Shown here piece by piece: positions 8,737-17,386 of a stretch of 64,000 nucleotides of DNA. The stretch is taken from NCBI GenBank assembly GCA_964528645.1, contig CAZGSR010000006.1, forward strand, positions 1-64,000. The letters run 5' to 3'. The stretch is from UBA5734 sp964528645. Its GTDB lineage: Bacteria > Bacillota > Clostridia > Saccharofermentanales > UBA5734. The notes beneath the pieces were generated by a model, which worked only from the letters and a program-made list of their open reading frames with translations, searched no databases and was not told the DNA's origin. How positions within the stretch are numbered: the stretch's first letter is position 1; the number at the start of each line of letters is the position of its first letter. The translations under genes and the position numbers were made by a program.

Positions 8737-8769
8737 CTCCTCCGCCAGCTAATCAGACAAAATCAAGGG

Positions 8770-9234
8770 TCACGGGGTTGCTGAAGTGCCAAGATTGATG
8801 ACATCACCCAGATGTTTGACACCGATGATGCGGTACCATTCGGAAAGATCCTGGATCGGATTGTAGATATTCAGCAAAAGGATCGCCAGCAAAAGACCAA
8901 ACAGGATCAACAGGACACGGCGCAGAAAACGCTGCTGGCGTTCTGACTGGCGTTTACGGTTGATCTTGGCGACGGTGGTGTAGCCTTTGAGACGATAGAC
9001 GCGTTCCTGGCCGACGCGACGGATGGCCTTGACTGCTTGCTTGCTATCCCGCTGAACATCGAGCTTGATCTGGCGCAGCCAATAAGGTCCATGTTTTTTA
9101 ACATAGGCCAATCCTTGCTGTACGTGATCCTGGACGATCTTCCTGATCGCGAGTATGCGGCCGAGGCCTTGCGGCTGTGCCGGCCGGACGGGATGTTCAG
9201 GTTTGGTTTCCAAGCTTTTCAAATGCAAGTCCAT
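8770..9234 (-). CDS. unknown single-TM protein divergent from lexA
   Basis: A 154-residue protein of unknown family. Residues 1-105 are very basic (many Arg/Lys, no signal peptide) and probably cytoplasmic. Residues 107-123 (VLLILFGLLLAILLLNI) form one transmembrane helix, leaving a tail of about 30 residues outside. It is transcribed divergently from lexA from a good TATAAT promoter next to a LexA-like box. In other Gram-positive bacteria this position holds SOS-induced membrane inhibitors of division (YneA, DivS, ChiZ), so that role is a guess from location; no LysM domain is visible. The ATG abuts GAAGG; a TTG two codons on (9228) has better spacing. Confidence 0.75.
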   Translation of the reverse strand: MDLHLKSLETKPEHPVRPAQPQGLGRILAIRKIVQDHVQQGLAYVKKHGPYWLRQIKLDVQRDSKQAVKAIRRVGQERVYRLKGYTTVAKINRKRQSERQQRFLRRVLLILFGLLLAILLLNIYNPIQDLSEWYRIIGVKHLGDVINLGTSATP

Positions 9235-9258
9235 CCTTCACGAGCGAATAACACAGCT

Positions 9259-9287
9259 ATTATAGCGTAAAAAGCGGACTGCAACAA
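9259..9287 (-). promoter_or_regulatory. promoter of the lexA-divergent gene
   Basis: On the minus strand TTGTTG (9282-9287), 17 bases, TATAAT (9259-9264). The LexA-like box lies 3 bases upstream of the -35. Confidence 0.65.
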
Positions 9288-9290
9288 AAC

Positions 9291-9302
9291 GAACATAAGT
9301 TT
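9291..9302. promoter_or_regulatory. LexA-like operator
   Basis: GAACATAAGTTT matches the Gram-positive SOS consensus GAAC-N4-GTTC at all but the last base. It overlaps the -35 of lexA and sits beside the -35 of the divergent gene, so one box could control both. Confidence 0.7.
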
Positions 9303-9329
9303 GACAATCGCATGTCAGTTTGTTACGAT
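9301..9329 (+). promoter_or_regulatory. promoter of lexA
   Basis: TTGACA (9301-9306), 17-base spacer, TACGAT (9324-9329). Confidence 0.75.
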
Positions 9330-9364
9330 TGGGTTGAACAAGTGGTTGTTTTGGGAGGCCTGAC

Positions 9365-9994
9365 ATGACGACTTATCCATTTACCCGTTCCAATGTCGAT
9401 GACACGGTCAACCGGGTCTATGAATACATCGTCGATTACATCCGTGACAAAGGATACCCACCTGCCGTGCGCGACATCTGTGCGGGTGTCGGGATCCGCT
9501 CGACATCAACCATCCACAGCCACTTACAGCGTTTGCAAAATCAAGGCAAGATCGTTTATTCCTCTGGCAAGCGCCGGGCGATCACGATTCCTGAGCAGGA
9601 ATCCAATCGAGTGGTCTCTCTGCCCCTGGTTGGTGAAGTCACAGCAGGCATGCCGATCTTTGCCCAGGAAAACATCGAGCGATTCTTCCCATTTCCGGCG
9701 GATTTCCTGCCCGATGACCGCGATATCTTCGTTCTCAAAGTCAAAGGTGACAGCATGGTCGGTGCAGCCATCCTCGATGGTGATTATGTCCTCGTCAGAA
9801 AGCAATCGAATGCCCGGACGGGAGATATCATTGTCGCCCTGGTCGGCGACGAAGCGACTGTTAAAAAGCTGGCCAATGTCGATGGCCAGATCGTTCTCCA
9901 GCCACAAAATCCAGCCTATCCTCTGATTCCTTTCGACAAGCCAGACTGCCAGATCCTGGGCAAGGTCTGCGGCCTGTACCGTGACCACGGCTGA
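9365..9994 (+). CDS. lexA: SOS repressor LexA
   Basis: A 209-residue LexA. The winged helix contains GYPPAVRDIC and STIHSHLQRL (residues 30-57). Autocleavage would occur at Ala94-Gly95 (VTAGMP), with catalytic Ser130 in GDSM and Lys167 in EATVKK. All functional residues are present, so RecA-stimulated self-cleavage is expected. GGGAGG precedes the ATG. A LexA-like box in its own promoter implies autorepression. It is convergent with hfq, with a 4-base gap. Confidence 0.96.
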   Translation: MTTYPFTRSNVDDTVNRVYEYIVDYIRDKGYPPAVRDICAGVGIRSTSTIHSHLQRLQNQGKIVYSSGKRRAITIPEQESNRVVSLPLVGEVTAGMPIFAQENIERFFPFPADFLPDDRDIFVLKVKGDSMVGAAILDGDYVLVRKQSNARTGDIIVALVGDEATVKKLANVDGQIVLQPQNPAYPLIPFDKPDCQILGKVCGLYRDHG

Positions 9995-9998
9995 GCAT

Positions 9999-10313
9999 CT
10001 ACTGGAGCTGGAAGGGTTTCGCAGAATCTTCCCCGCGCTGTGGGTCGTTGAAAATGTATGAAAAATCTTCCTGCGGATCGATCATGCAGATAGCCGATTT
10101 AAAGACAAGGCGTTGGTGACCATTGGTCCGTAAAATGATGCTATGATGATCGAAACCAATGATCTGGCCGTATTTGATGCTTTGGTCGACAAAATGAATG
10201 GCTACTGGCACGCGTTCACGCCGGCATTGATTGAGAAAAGCATCCTGGAGTTTCAGTTCGAAGCCATGTCTTTCGTGGTTAAACCGAGTCGTAGTTGAAG
10301 CATTTGAATTCAT
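9999..10313 (-). CDS. hfq: Hfq-like RNA chaperone, divergent
   Basis: A 104-residue Sm-like protein that would form a ring and bind sRNA and mRNA. Sm1 is recognisable (LQDAFLNQCRRERVPV from residue 22, then YGQIIGFD), and it sits directly after miaA, the usual place of hfq. Sm2 is unusual: FKSAIC (71-76) replaces the near-universal YKHAIS, so the RNA-contacting His is lost, and FDQF reads FDHH. An N-terminal extension of about 18 residues and a C-terminal tail of about 24 flank the core. A strong GGAGGG site precedes the ATG. Identity rests on the Sm1 motif plus location. Confidence 0.85.
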   Translation of the reverse strand: MNSNASTTTRFNHERHGFELKLQDAFLNQCRRERVPVAIHFVDQSIKYGQIIGFDHHSIILRTNGHQRLVFKSAICMIDPQEDFSYIFNDPQRGEDSAKPFQLQ

Positions 10314-10345
10314 GGTGCACCCTCCATTTTTATTAAGAAGAGCGT

Positions 10346-10351
10346 ACTATA
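10346..10351 (-). promoter_or_regulatory. possible -10 of hfq
   Basis: TATAGT on the minus strand in the AT-rich 97-base gap between miaA and hfq. The -35 is poor, so hfq may have its own weak promoter or rely on read-through from miaA. Confidence 0.3.
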
Positions 10352-10410
10352 CTATTCATCTGATGAACATGAACTGATTCAGAAATTATTCAACTATCCA
10401 GTTATTTTAT

Positions 10411-11358
10411 TTAGAAGATTGGCTGCTGTTTGATCGAATCAATAATGATCCTTGCTGCTTGTTCAGGACTTAGATCCTGAAGCCAATAGACATTCTCCAG
10501 GTTGCGAAACCAGGTGAGTTGGCGTTTGGCGTAGCGCCGGGTGGCCTGAGCAATGTCAGAGATGGCTTCCTGGATCGTTTTCTGACCCATTAAATAGGCG
10601 ATGATCTCTTTGTAGCCAATTGCTTGCCAGGCGGTTGACACTTGTGTGCCAGTGGTTGCATCGAGCAGCCGTCTGACTTCATCCACCAGGCCCATGTCGA
10701 CCATGCTCTGGACACGCTGGTTGATTTTGTCATACAAGACTTCCCGGCGGTGCGTCAGGCAATAGACTATAAAATTAAAATCCGGACCTTTGATGCGGGA
10801 TTCTGCCAGATGTTCTGTTTTGGGTCTTCCTGTCTGGTAGAAGATTTCCAGAGCCCTGATGATCCGCTTCTGATCCTGAGGTTTGATGGCCTGTGCTGCA
10901 GCAGGATCGACTTGGCTTAATTCCAGGTACAGGGTTTCGAGCCCCTCTTCCCTCGCCCGCTGGTTCAATGACTCGCGCAGATGCAGGTCAACCGGCATGT
11001 CGACATAGTCGATGCCTTGGGTGAGTGCACTGATGTACTGGCCGGTCCCGCCGCAGACAATCGCGAGTTTACCGCGGGACTGGATGTCCTGGATCGCTGC
11101 TGTTGCCAATGCTTTGAATTTCGCGACACTGAAGGTGTCACCAGGTTCGCAACAATCAATCAGGTGATGGCGAACCAAAGCTTGTTCCTCCGGTGTGACT
11201 TTGGCTGTTCCGATGTCCATACCACGGTACAATTGCATCGAATCTGCAGACACGATTTCCCCATGAAGCTCAAGGGCAACCTGAATGGCGGTGCTCGATT
11301 TGCCTGATGCTGTGGGACCACAAATGACCAGCACAGGGGGAGATTCGCGCTCAATCAT
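10411..11358 (-). CDS. miaA: tRNA dimethylallyltransferase
   Basis: A 315-residue enzyme adding dimethylallyl to A37 of tRNAs that read UNN codons. The P-loop GPTASGKSS is at residues 13-21, followed by DSMQLYRGMDIGTAK and the substrate-channel region GGTGQYI. The ATG at 11358 starts 1 base after the mutL stop; an in-frame extension to 11550 would lie inside mutL and is rejected. It is the third gene of a mutS-mutL-miaA run. MiaB, which methylthiolates the same base, is encoded upstream of mutS in the same run. Confidence 0.95.
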   Translation of the reverse strand: MIERESPPVLVICGPTASGKSSTAIQVALELHGEIVSADSMQLYRGMDIGTAKVTPEEQALVRHHLIDCCEPGDTFSVAKFKALATAAIQDIQSRGKLAIVCGGTGQYISALTQGIDYVDMPVDLHLRESLNQRAREEGLETLYLELSQVDPAAAQAIKPQDQKRIIRALEIFYQTGRPKTEHLAESRIKGPDFNFIVYCLTHRREVLYDKINQRVQSMVDMGLVDEVRRLLDATTGTQVSTAWQAIGYKEIIAYLMGQKTIQEAISDIAQATRRYAKRQLTWFRNLENVYWLQDLSPEQAARIIIDSIKQQPIF

Positions 11359-11359
11359 C

Positions 11360-13249
11360 TCAGACGATCCTTTTGAATTGCTTTTCCAGCTCATAACGGC
11401 TGATCCGGATGATGACCGGACGGCCGTGAGGACAATGATACGGGTCCTCCAGTTCAACCAGATCGGACAGCAGCTGTTCCATCTCACGGACATCCAGTTT
11501 GTCATGTGCTTTGATCGCTGCCTTGCAAGCCATGGAATAATACAACTCATCGATTTGTTCTTCTGAGTTTAATTTATCTGACATCAGCGTATCGAGAAGC
11601 ACACGCATCGCAGCCTGTGGCTTGAGGGCAAAACGGCCACTGTCAGGCAGGCTGCGCAGGAGAATGGACTGGCTGCCAAAAGCTTCGAATTCAAAGCCCA
11701 GCTGCAGGAGGTTTTCCTGTTCGGCCAGGAGAACCGCCTGCTCCCTGGCTGATACTTCGATGGTTTGGGGGATCAATAATGGCTGAACGGCTGACGGACC
11801 CCGGGACCGGTGGCGTGCCACCAGCTGCTCAAACAAAATCCGTTCATGAGCAGCATGCTGGTCCAGAAGCAACAGATCCTGTTCATGTTCCAGAACCAGA
11901 TAGGTTGTAAACAACTGGCCGATCAGGCGCGCCGAATGCAGGCTGGAGATCGACTTGGGCTGGAGTGCAGTCGAGGGTACCGGCTGGCTCTGTACCCTAT
12001 TCTGTTCTGCTCTTTCCTGCTTGATTTCAGCCGCAGCCTGATCCGGCAGGCCTGTCCTGTCCGGTGCATCCTGAACCATGACACCAGAGGGATCCGGTTC
12101 GGCCGCAGCGAGCTCTGGCGCATAGAATGCAGTGGCCGCGGTAGGTTCATTAACCAGCTGGGGCATGGTCATCTGGACAGCGCCTGAAACAGATGCGTGG
12201 GCAGCGCCTGAAACAGGTGCGAGGGCAGCGCCTGAAAAGGGTGTGCTTTCGATTATGGCACCACCCGACTGCAGGGCATTCTGGATGCCATGGTAGACGG
12301 CCCGGAAGACTGTTTGTTCATCCCAGAAACGGACTTCCATTTTCTGGGGGTGGACATTGACATCGACCAGCGGCGTGGGCAGATCGATTTTCAGGACCGC
12401 GAGGGGATGCTTGCGCTTCATCAGGTGTGTCGCATAGGCTTCATCGATGGCGGCACTGACTGCGCGAGATTTAACCAACCGGCCGTTGACATAGATGCAC
12501 TGTTGGTTTCTGCTGTTACGGGCCGCTTCAGGGGTGCCAATATACCCTGAAACCTGAACCGGAGCCATCGTGTAATCCAGTTGATGGATCGAACTGGACG
12601 CTTCTTTACCAAAAACAGCAAAGATGGCACTGCGCAGGTCATTGTTGCCCGGCGTATGGAGCAATTCATTGCCTTGGCTCACGAGCCGAAATGATACATC
12701 TGGCCGGGCCAGGGCGATCCGTTCCAGGACATCAGCCACTGCTGCTGCTTCTGAGCTGTCTTTTTTCAAAAATTTGAACCGGGCCGGGGTGTTGAAAAAG
12801 AGATTTTCGATGACCAGGGTCGTTCCTTCCGGACAACCTGTCGGTCGAAGAGTGACCAACTCCCCTGCCGTGATTTCGACCGCCGTTCCACTGGCCTGAC
12901 CGATGGGACGAGTTTCAAGCCGGACTTTGGCCACTGCCGCGATGCTGGCCAGCGCTTCGCCACGAAAACCCATGGTGGAAAGTTGCTCCAGGTCATCGAT
13001 CGAGCGGATTTTACTTGTGGCATGACGGCCAAAAGCCAGCTGTGCATCGGTTTCATCCATACCGCAGCCATTGTCCGTCACCCGGATGGAGCTGATTCCA
13101 CCCTGGCGAATCTCGACATGGATCACCGAAGCGCCAGCGTCGAGGGCATTCTCGACCAGCTCCTTGACCACGGAGGCAGGCCGTTCGACGACTTCACCGG
13201 CCGCTATGCTGTTGGCAGTCTGGGAATCCAGGACCGTGATGACACTCAT
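11360..13249 (-). CDS. mutL: DNA mismatch repair protein MutL
   Basis: A 629-residue MutL. The GHKL ATPase region has KELVENALDAGA, DNGCGMD and GFRGEAL. The C-terminal endonuclease motif DQHAAHERILFE and the CPHGRP motif are intact, so this MutL should nick DNA itself, as in bacteria without MutH. The linker (about residues 330-430) is rich in Ala/Pro/Gln and carries an 8-residue tandem repeat (SGAALAPV, SGAAHASV, SGAVQMTM). It overlaps the mutS stop by 4 bases. Confidence 0.96.
   Translation of the reverse strand: MSVITVLDSQTANSIAAGEVVERPASVVKELVENALDAGASVIHVEIRQGGISSIRVTDNGCGMDETDAQLAFGRHATSKIRSIDDLEQLSTMGFRGEALASIAAVAKVRLETRPIGQASGTAVEITAGELVTLRPTGCPEGTTLVIENLFFNTPARFKFLKKDSSEAAAVADVLERIALARPDVSFRLVSQGNELLHTPGNNDLRSAIFAVFGKEASSSIHQLDYTMAPVQVSGYIGTPEAARNSRNQQCIYVNGRLVKSRAVSAAIDEAYATHLMKRKHPLAVLKIDLPTPLVDVNVHPQKMEVRFWDEQTVFRAVYHGIQNALQSGGAIIESTPFSGAALAPVSGAAHASVSGAVQMTMPQLVNEPTAATAFYAPELAAAEPDPSGVMVQDAPDRTGLPDQAAAEIKQERAEQNRVQSQPVPSTALQPKSISSLHSARLIGQLFTTYLVLEHEQDLLLLDQHAAHERILFEQLVARHRSRGPSAVQPLLIPQTIEVSAREQAVLLAEQENLLQLGFEFEAFGSQSILLRSLPDSGRFALKPQAAMRVLLDTLMSDKLNSEEQIDELYYSMACKAAIKAHDKLDVREMEQLLSDLVELEDPYHCPHGRPVIIRISRYELEKQFKRIV
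12178..12249 (-). repeat. three 24-bp tandem repeats inside mutL
   Basis: Units at 12178-12201, 12202-12225 and 12226-12249 begin with CAGCGCCTGAAA on the plus strand; the third is degenerate. The unit is a multiple of three, so copy changes keep the frame. Confidence 0.8.
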
Positions 13250-15900
13250 CGACTCTTCCCTCCACTGGCTTTGGCTTTCTGTTGCAAGTCATAGAGCGTA
13301 TTCAAGGCATCCAGCGGGGTCATCTGGCTGATGTCGAGCTGGCGCAGCGCAGCGAGCAGCTCACCGGCGCCCTGGCCAGCCATCGCTGAGGCAAACAAAT
13401 CTATCTGGCCATCCATAGGCTTGGCATAGCGCCGGACTTTGCCTTTCATTCTGGCGTCGTTCTCAGTTTCAAGCTGGACCAGCAAGTCCCTGGCCCGTCT
13501 GACCACGGAGTCAGGCACTCCGGCAATACGCGCAACCTCGATGCCATAGCTGTCATCCGATCCACCTTCACGGATCTGGTGCAGGAAAATGACCTCTCCT
13601 TCTGCATCGTCCACGGCCACATGGCAGTTGAAGACACCAGGCATGCTCTGGGCGAGGTCGGTCAGTTCGTGGTAATGTGTGGCAAACAGAGTCCGGCAGC
13701 CCAGAATCGCTGGATCCGAAATGTGTTCAATGACGGACCAGGCGATGGACAGACCATCGTAGGTGCTGGTCCCGCGGCCAATTTCATCGAGGATCAGCAA
13801 ACTCCGCGCCGAGGCATGTTCCAGGATGGTCGCGACTTCACTCATTTCCACCATGAAGGTCGACTGGCCACCACCGAGGTCATCTGAGGCACCAACTCTC
13901 GTGAAGACGCGGTCGACCAGGCCGATCCGGGCCGACTGGGCCGGGACAAAACTGCCGATCTGGGCCAGAAGGACAATCTGTGCCACCTGGCGCATGTAGG
14001 TTGATTTGCCGGCCATGTTCGGTCCGGTCAAAATCATCAGGCGGCGGTCGTTCAGGTTCAGCACGGTATCATTGGGGACAAACTGGCTGTCACCAAGCAT
14101 TTTTTCCACTACCGGATGGCGTCCCCCGCTGATCAGCAGCTGGTCGGACAGATCAACCTCGGGCCGGCAATACTGTTGGCGGTCTGCCAGCTCAGCCAGT
14201 CCGGCCAGACAATCGATGGCGGACAAGGTTTTCGCAGTCTGTTGCAGGCGCGGTAGGTGTTGCAAGACCTGGTCCCGGATTTCACAGAATAATTCATATT
14301 CCAATGCAATCGATTTTTGCTCCGCACCCAGTACTGTATCTTCCATTTCCTTGAGCTCGCTGGTGATGTAGCGCTCCCCGTTGGCCAGAGTTTGTTTGCG
14401 GATGTAGTCATCTGGTACCTGGCTCAGGTTGGATTTGGTTACATCCAGGTAAAAGCCGAACACTTTGTTGTAACCGACCTTGAGGCTGCGGATTCCCGTA
14501 CGCTCACGCTCACGATTCTCCAGGTCGATGATCCATTGTTTGCCATCCCGGGCGGCTGCTCGCAACTGGTCCACCTGCTCGCGGAAGCCATCCTTGATCA
14601 GCTGGCCTTCCTTGAGGCTCAAGGGGGGCTCATCTTGGATGGCTGCTGTCAGCAAAACTTCGATATCAGCCAGGGGATCGAGCTTTTCTGCCCAGGAACG
14701 GATCGACAGGCTGTCGAGTTCCGAAAGACTCGTCACCAATCCAGGCAGTTTGGCCAAGGACCGGCGCAAGGCAACCAGATCGCGGGCATGGGCTGTTTTG
14801 AGCGCCAGTTTGCTGCACAGACGTTCCAAGTCGTGCAGGCCATGCAATCGTTCCCGGATTTCCTGCCGCACCAGATAGGCAGCTTTGAAATCAGCGACCG
14901 CATTCTGGCGCGCCATGATATCGTGGAGACTCAAAAGAGGTTGTTCAACCCAGCGGCGCAACAGGCGTGACCCCATGCTGGTCATGGTCCGGTCAATCGC
15001 CCACAGGAGGCTACCTTTGCGTTGTTTGTCACGCAAGGTCTCAGTCAGTTCCAGGTTGCGCCGGGCATTGGCATCCAGAGTCATGAAATCGGCAGTCTGA
15101 TAGGGCTCGATCCGGGCAATGTGGTCAGGAGCCTGGTGCTGGGTTTCCTTGAGGTAATGGATCAGGACAGCGGATGCCCTGGCCCAGAGCGCATGGTCAT
15201 CCGCCTGGGGCAGGATGTCCCGCATGAATTCTGGCAGGAACTCATGATCCGGACGACAGGACAACGTGACATTCGTACGAACGATGGATTGAAATTTGGT
15301 CACTGTTTCCGAAAATAGACTGTTGTGGACGATTTCAGCCGGATTCAACCGTGCCAGTTCATCGGCCAGTTTGGCAGTGGTTTGGCCGACGACCAGCTGG
15401 GTAGTTTCAAACAGTCCTGTTGATAAGTCACAGGCTGCCAGGCCGTAATACTGGTTGAGCTGGTAGACAGCAACGATGTAATTGTTGCGCTTTTCATCCA
15501 GCGCGGATGGCTCGAGAACGGTTCCGGGTGTGATTACCCGGACAACCTCCCGGCGTACGATCCCTTTGGCCAGGGCAGGATCTTCCACTTGTTCGCAGAT
15601 CGCTACTTTATAACCTCGGCTGACCAGTCGGTTGATGTAGTTTTCTGCTGCATGGTAAGGTACGCCACACATCGGAGCTCGCTCGCTCTGGCCACAATCC
15701 CGGCCGGTCAAGGCCAGCTCCAGTTCACGGGCAGCTGTCACGGCATCATCAAAGAACAGCTCATAAAAATCGCCCAGACGAAAAAACAGCAAGCAGTCCG
15801 GCCAGGTGTGTTTCTGGTCGAGATACTGCTGCATCATCGGTGTGATGCGTGCCAGATCAATGTCAGCGTAGGTCAATCCCACGGCAATAAACACTCCCAT
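13246..15900 (-). CDS. mutS: DNA mismatch repair protein MutS
   Basis: An 884-residue mismatch sensor. The wedge motif GDFYELFF is near residue 44, Walker A GPNMAGKST near 623, and the signature DEIGRGTSTYDG near 700; length is normal for MutS1. The start is uncertain: the ATG at 15900 has a very close GAAGGA, whereas a GTG at 15882 has GGGAG with 11-base spacing. Either way it overlaps the end of miaB (stop at 15873). It forms an operon with mutL and miaA. Confidence 0.96.
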   Translation of the reverse strand: MGVFIAVGLTYADIDLARITPMMQQYLDQKHTWPDCLLFFRLGDFYELFFDDAVTAARELELALTGRDCGQSERAPMCGVPYHAAENYINRLVSRGYKVAICEQVEDPALAKGIVRREVVRVITPGTVLEPSALDEKRNNYIVAVYQLNQYYGLAACDLSTGLFETTQLVVGQTTAKLADELARLNPAEIVHNSLFSETVTKFQSIVRTNVTLSCRPDHEFLPEFMRDILPQADDHALWARASAVLIHYLKETQHQAPDHIARIEPYQTADFMTLDANARRNLELTETLRDKQRKGSLLWAIDRTMTSMGSRLLRRWVEQPLLSLHDIMARQNAVADFKAAYLVRQEIRERLHGLHDLERLCSKLALKTAHARDLVALRRSLAKLPGLVTSLSELDSLSIRSWAEKLDPLADIEVLLTAAIQDEPPLSLKEGQLIKDGFREQVDQLRAAARDGKQWIIDLENRERERTGIRSLKVGYNKVFGFYLDVTKSNLSQVPDDYIRKQTLANGERYITSELKEMEDTVLGAEQKSIALEYELFCEIRDQVLQHLPRLQQTAKTLSAIDCLAGLAELADRQQYCRPEVDLSDQLLISGGRHPVVEKMLGDSQFVPNDTVLNLNDRRLMILTGPNMAGKSTYMRQVAQIVLLAQIGSFVPAQSARIGLVDRVFTRVGASDDLGGGQSTFMVEMSEVATILEHASARSLLILDEIGRGTSTYDGLSIAWSVIEHISDPAILGCRTLFATHYHELTDLAQSMPGVFNCHVAVDDAEGEVIFLHQIREGGSDDSYGIEVARIAGVPDSVVRRARDLLVQLETENDARMKGKVRRYAKPMDGQIDLFASAMAGQGAGELLAALRQLDISQMTPLDALNTLYDLQQKAKASGGKSR

Positions 15901-17372
15901 TGTCCTTCGAGGGAGAAGGTCTTGGCCCGTGTGATCCGTACCTGGCCAATCTGGCCTTCCAGCCGGGCAGGATCAACCGAGCCATCTGGATGGCAGAGTC
16001 CAGCCGGAAAGGGATAGTCGTCCGGCAACCGGAAATTGACCAGGCGATTGTGGGCAGTGCGGCCACTGAAGACCAATGGATCATTTTCACTGCGCCCCTC
16101 GATCAGGATCTCCTGGAGTTCACCTTCCACAGACTGATTGCTGGCCAGGCTGTGTTCATTCTGCAGCGCAGTCAAGCGGGAGAACCGGTCGCGCAGGGTC
16201 TTGTCATCGATCTGGTCCGGATATTCTGCAGCCGGAGTGCCCGTTCGCCGGCTGTACTGGAATGTAAAAGCGGCATCAAATCGGACCTGTTCCATGGTTT
16301 TAAGCGTCTGGACGAAGTCCTCTTCTGTTTCGCCAGGAAATCCGACGATCAAGTCGGTCGAAATCGTCAGTCCTGGACGCAGGGAACGGGCTTTCTGGGC
16401 GATCGCTACAAAATCAGCTTGTGTGTAGTGACGGTTCATGGCACGCAGGATCCGGTCACTGCCTGATTGCAGGGGCAGGTGGATGTGTGGTTCGATCGCC
16501 GGATGGCAGGCGATCGTATCCAGCAGCTTGGGTGATAAATCTTTTGGGTGCGAAGTCATGAAGCGGATCCGGTAAATACCCGGGATCTGGGCGGCTAGCG
16601 CCAGCAGATCCGAAAAATCGGGCTGTCCGGGATCCATTTTTTGCAGGTCAGTTCCATAGGAATTGACATTCTGGCCCAGGAGCATGATTTCCTTGTAGCC
16701 TTTCGCCACCAGATCCCTGACTTCCGAGAGGATGTCTGCCATCTGCCGGCTGCGTTCCCTGCCTCGTGTGTAGGGGACAATGCAATAGGTACAGAAATTG
16801 TTGCAGCCGTGCATGATCGTGACCAGTGCCCGGTGTTTTCTGGCCCGGTGGATGGGAAGGCCCTCAACCAGGGTGTCATCTTCACCAACCTCATACACGC
16901 GGCGCGTGTCCGTCAGGCGATGATACAACAGTTCAGGCAGGCGATAGATGTCCTGGGGTCCGAAAACGAGATCGACGAAAGGATAGCTTTGCCGGATCTT
17001 GGCCACAGCCTCCCCTTGCGTCATCAGGCACCCCGCCAGACCAATGATCAAGTCCGGTCGATCGCGCCGGATGTTCTTGACGATACCCAGATGGCCAAAA
17101 AAGCGGTCATCGGCATTTTCGCGCACACTGCATGTGTTCAGCAGGATCAGGTCAGCTTCCCGCGGTGTGGCAACCGCCAGGTAACCCATTTCATCCAGGA
17201 GGCCCGCCATGCGTTCACTGTCATTTTCATTCTGCTGGCAGCCAAAGGTGATGATGTGATATCCCAAGGGCCGGTTCAGGAACTGAGCCCGTTCCTGGCA
17301 GGCCTTTTGCACCCAGTGGCTATACTGCGCTTGCTGTTTCAATTCATGTTCAGTGATGGTTCGGATCGACAA
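15873..17372 (-). CDS. miaB: tRNA-2-methylthio-N6-dimethylallyladenosine synthase
   Basis: A 499-residue methylthiotransferase that converts i6A37 to ms2i6A37 in tRNA. The N-terminal UPF0004 domain has FGCQQNENDSER, the radical SAM motif GCNNFCTYCIVPYTRGRE is central, and a TRAM domain closes the protein. I favour a TTG start at 17372, nine bases after AAGAGG; another TTG at 17390 overlaps the DAHP synthase stop and has no site. Its substrate is the product of MiaA, three genes downstream in the same run. Confidence 0.93.
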   Translation of the reverse strand: MSIRTITEHELKQQAQYSHWVQKACQERAQFLNRPLGYHIITFGCQQNENDSERMAGLLDEMGYLAVATPREADLILLNTCSVRENADDRFFGHLGIVKNIRRDRPDLIIGLAGCLMTQGEAVAKIRQSYPFVDLVFGPQDIYRLPELLYHRLTDTRRVYEVGEDDTLVEGLPIHRARKHRALVTIMHGCNNFCTYCIVPYTRGRERSRQMADILSEVRDLVAKGYKEIMLLGQNVNSYGTDLQKMDPGQPDFSDLLALAAQIPGIYRIRFMTSHPKDLSPKLLDTIACHPAIEPHIHLPLQSGSDRILRAMNRHYTQADFVAIAQKARSLRPGLTISTDLIVGFPGETEEDFVQTLKTMEQVRFDAAFTFQYSRRTGTPAAEYPDQIDDKTLRDRFSRLTALQNEHSLASNQSVEGELQEILIEGRSENDPLVFSGRTAHNRLVNFRLPDDYPFPAGLCHPDGSVDPARLEGQIGQVRITRAKTFSLEGQWECLLPWD

Positions 17373-17386
17373 TGCTATGTACCTCT

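Noticed and set aside
9335..9349. Second LexA box before lexA (GAACAAGTGGTTG)
   Set aside because: The half-sites are 5 bases apart instead of 4, so the match is poor.
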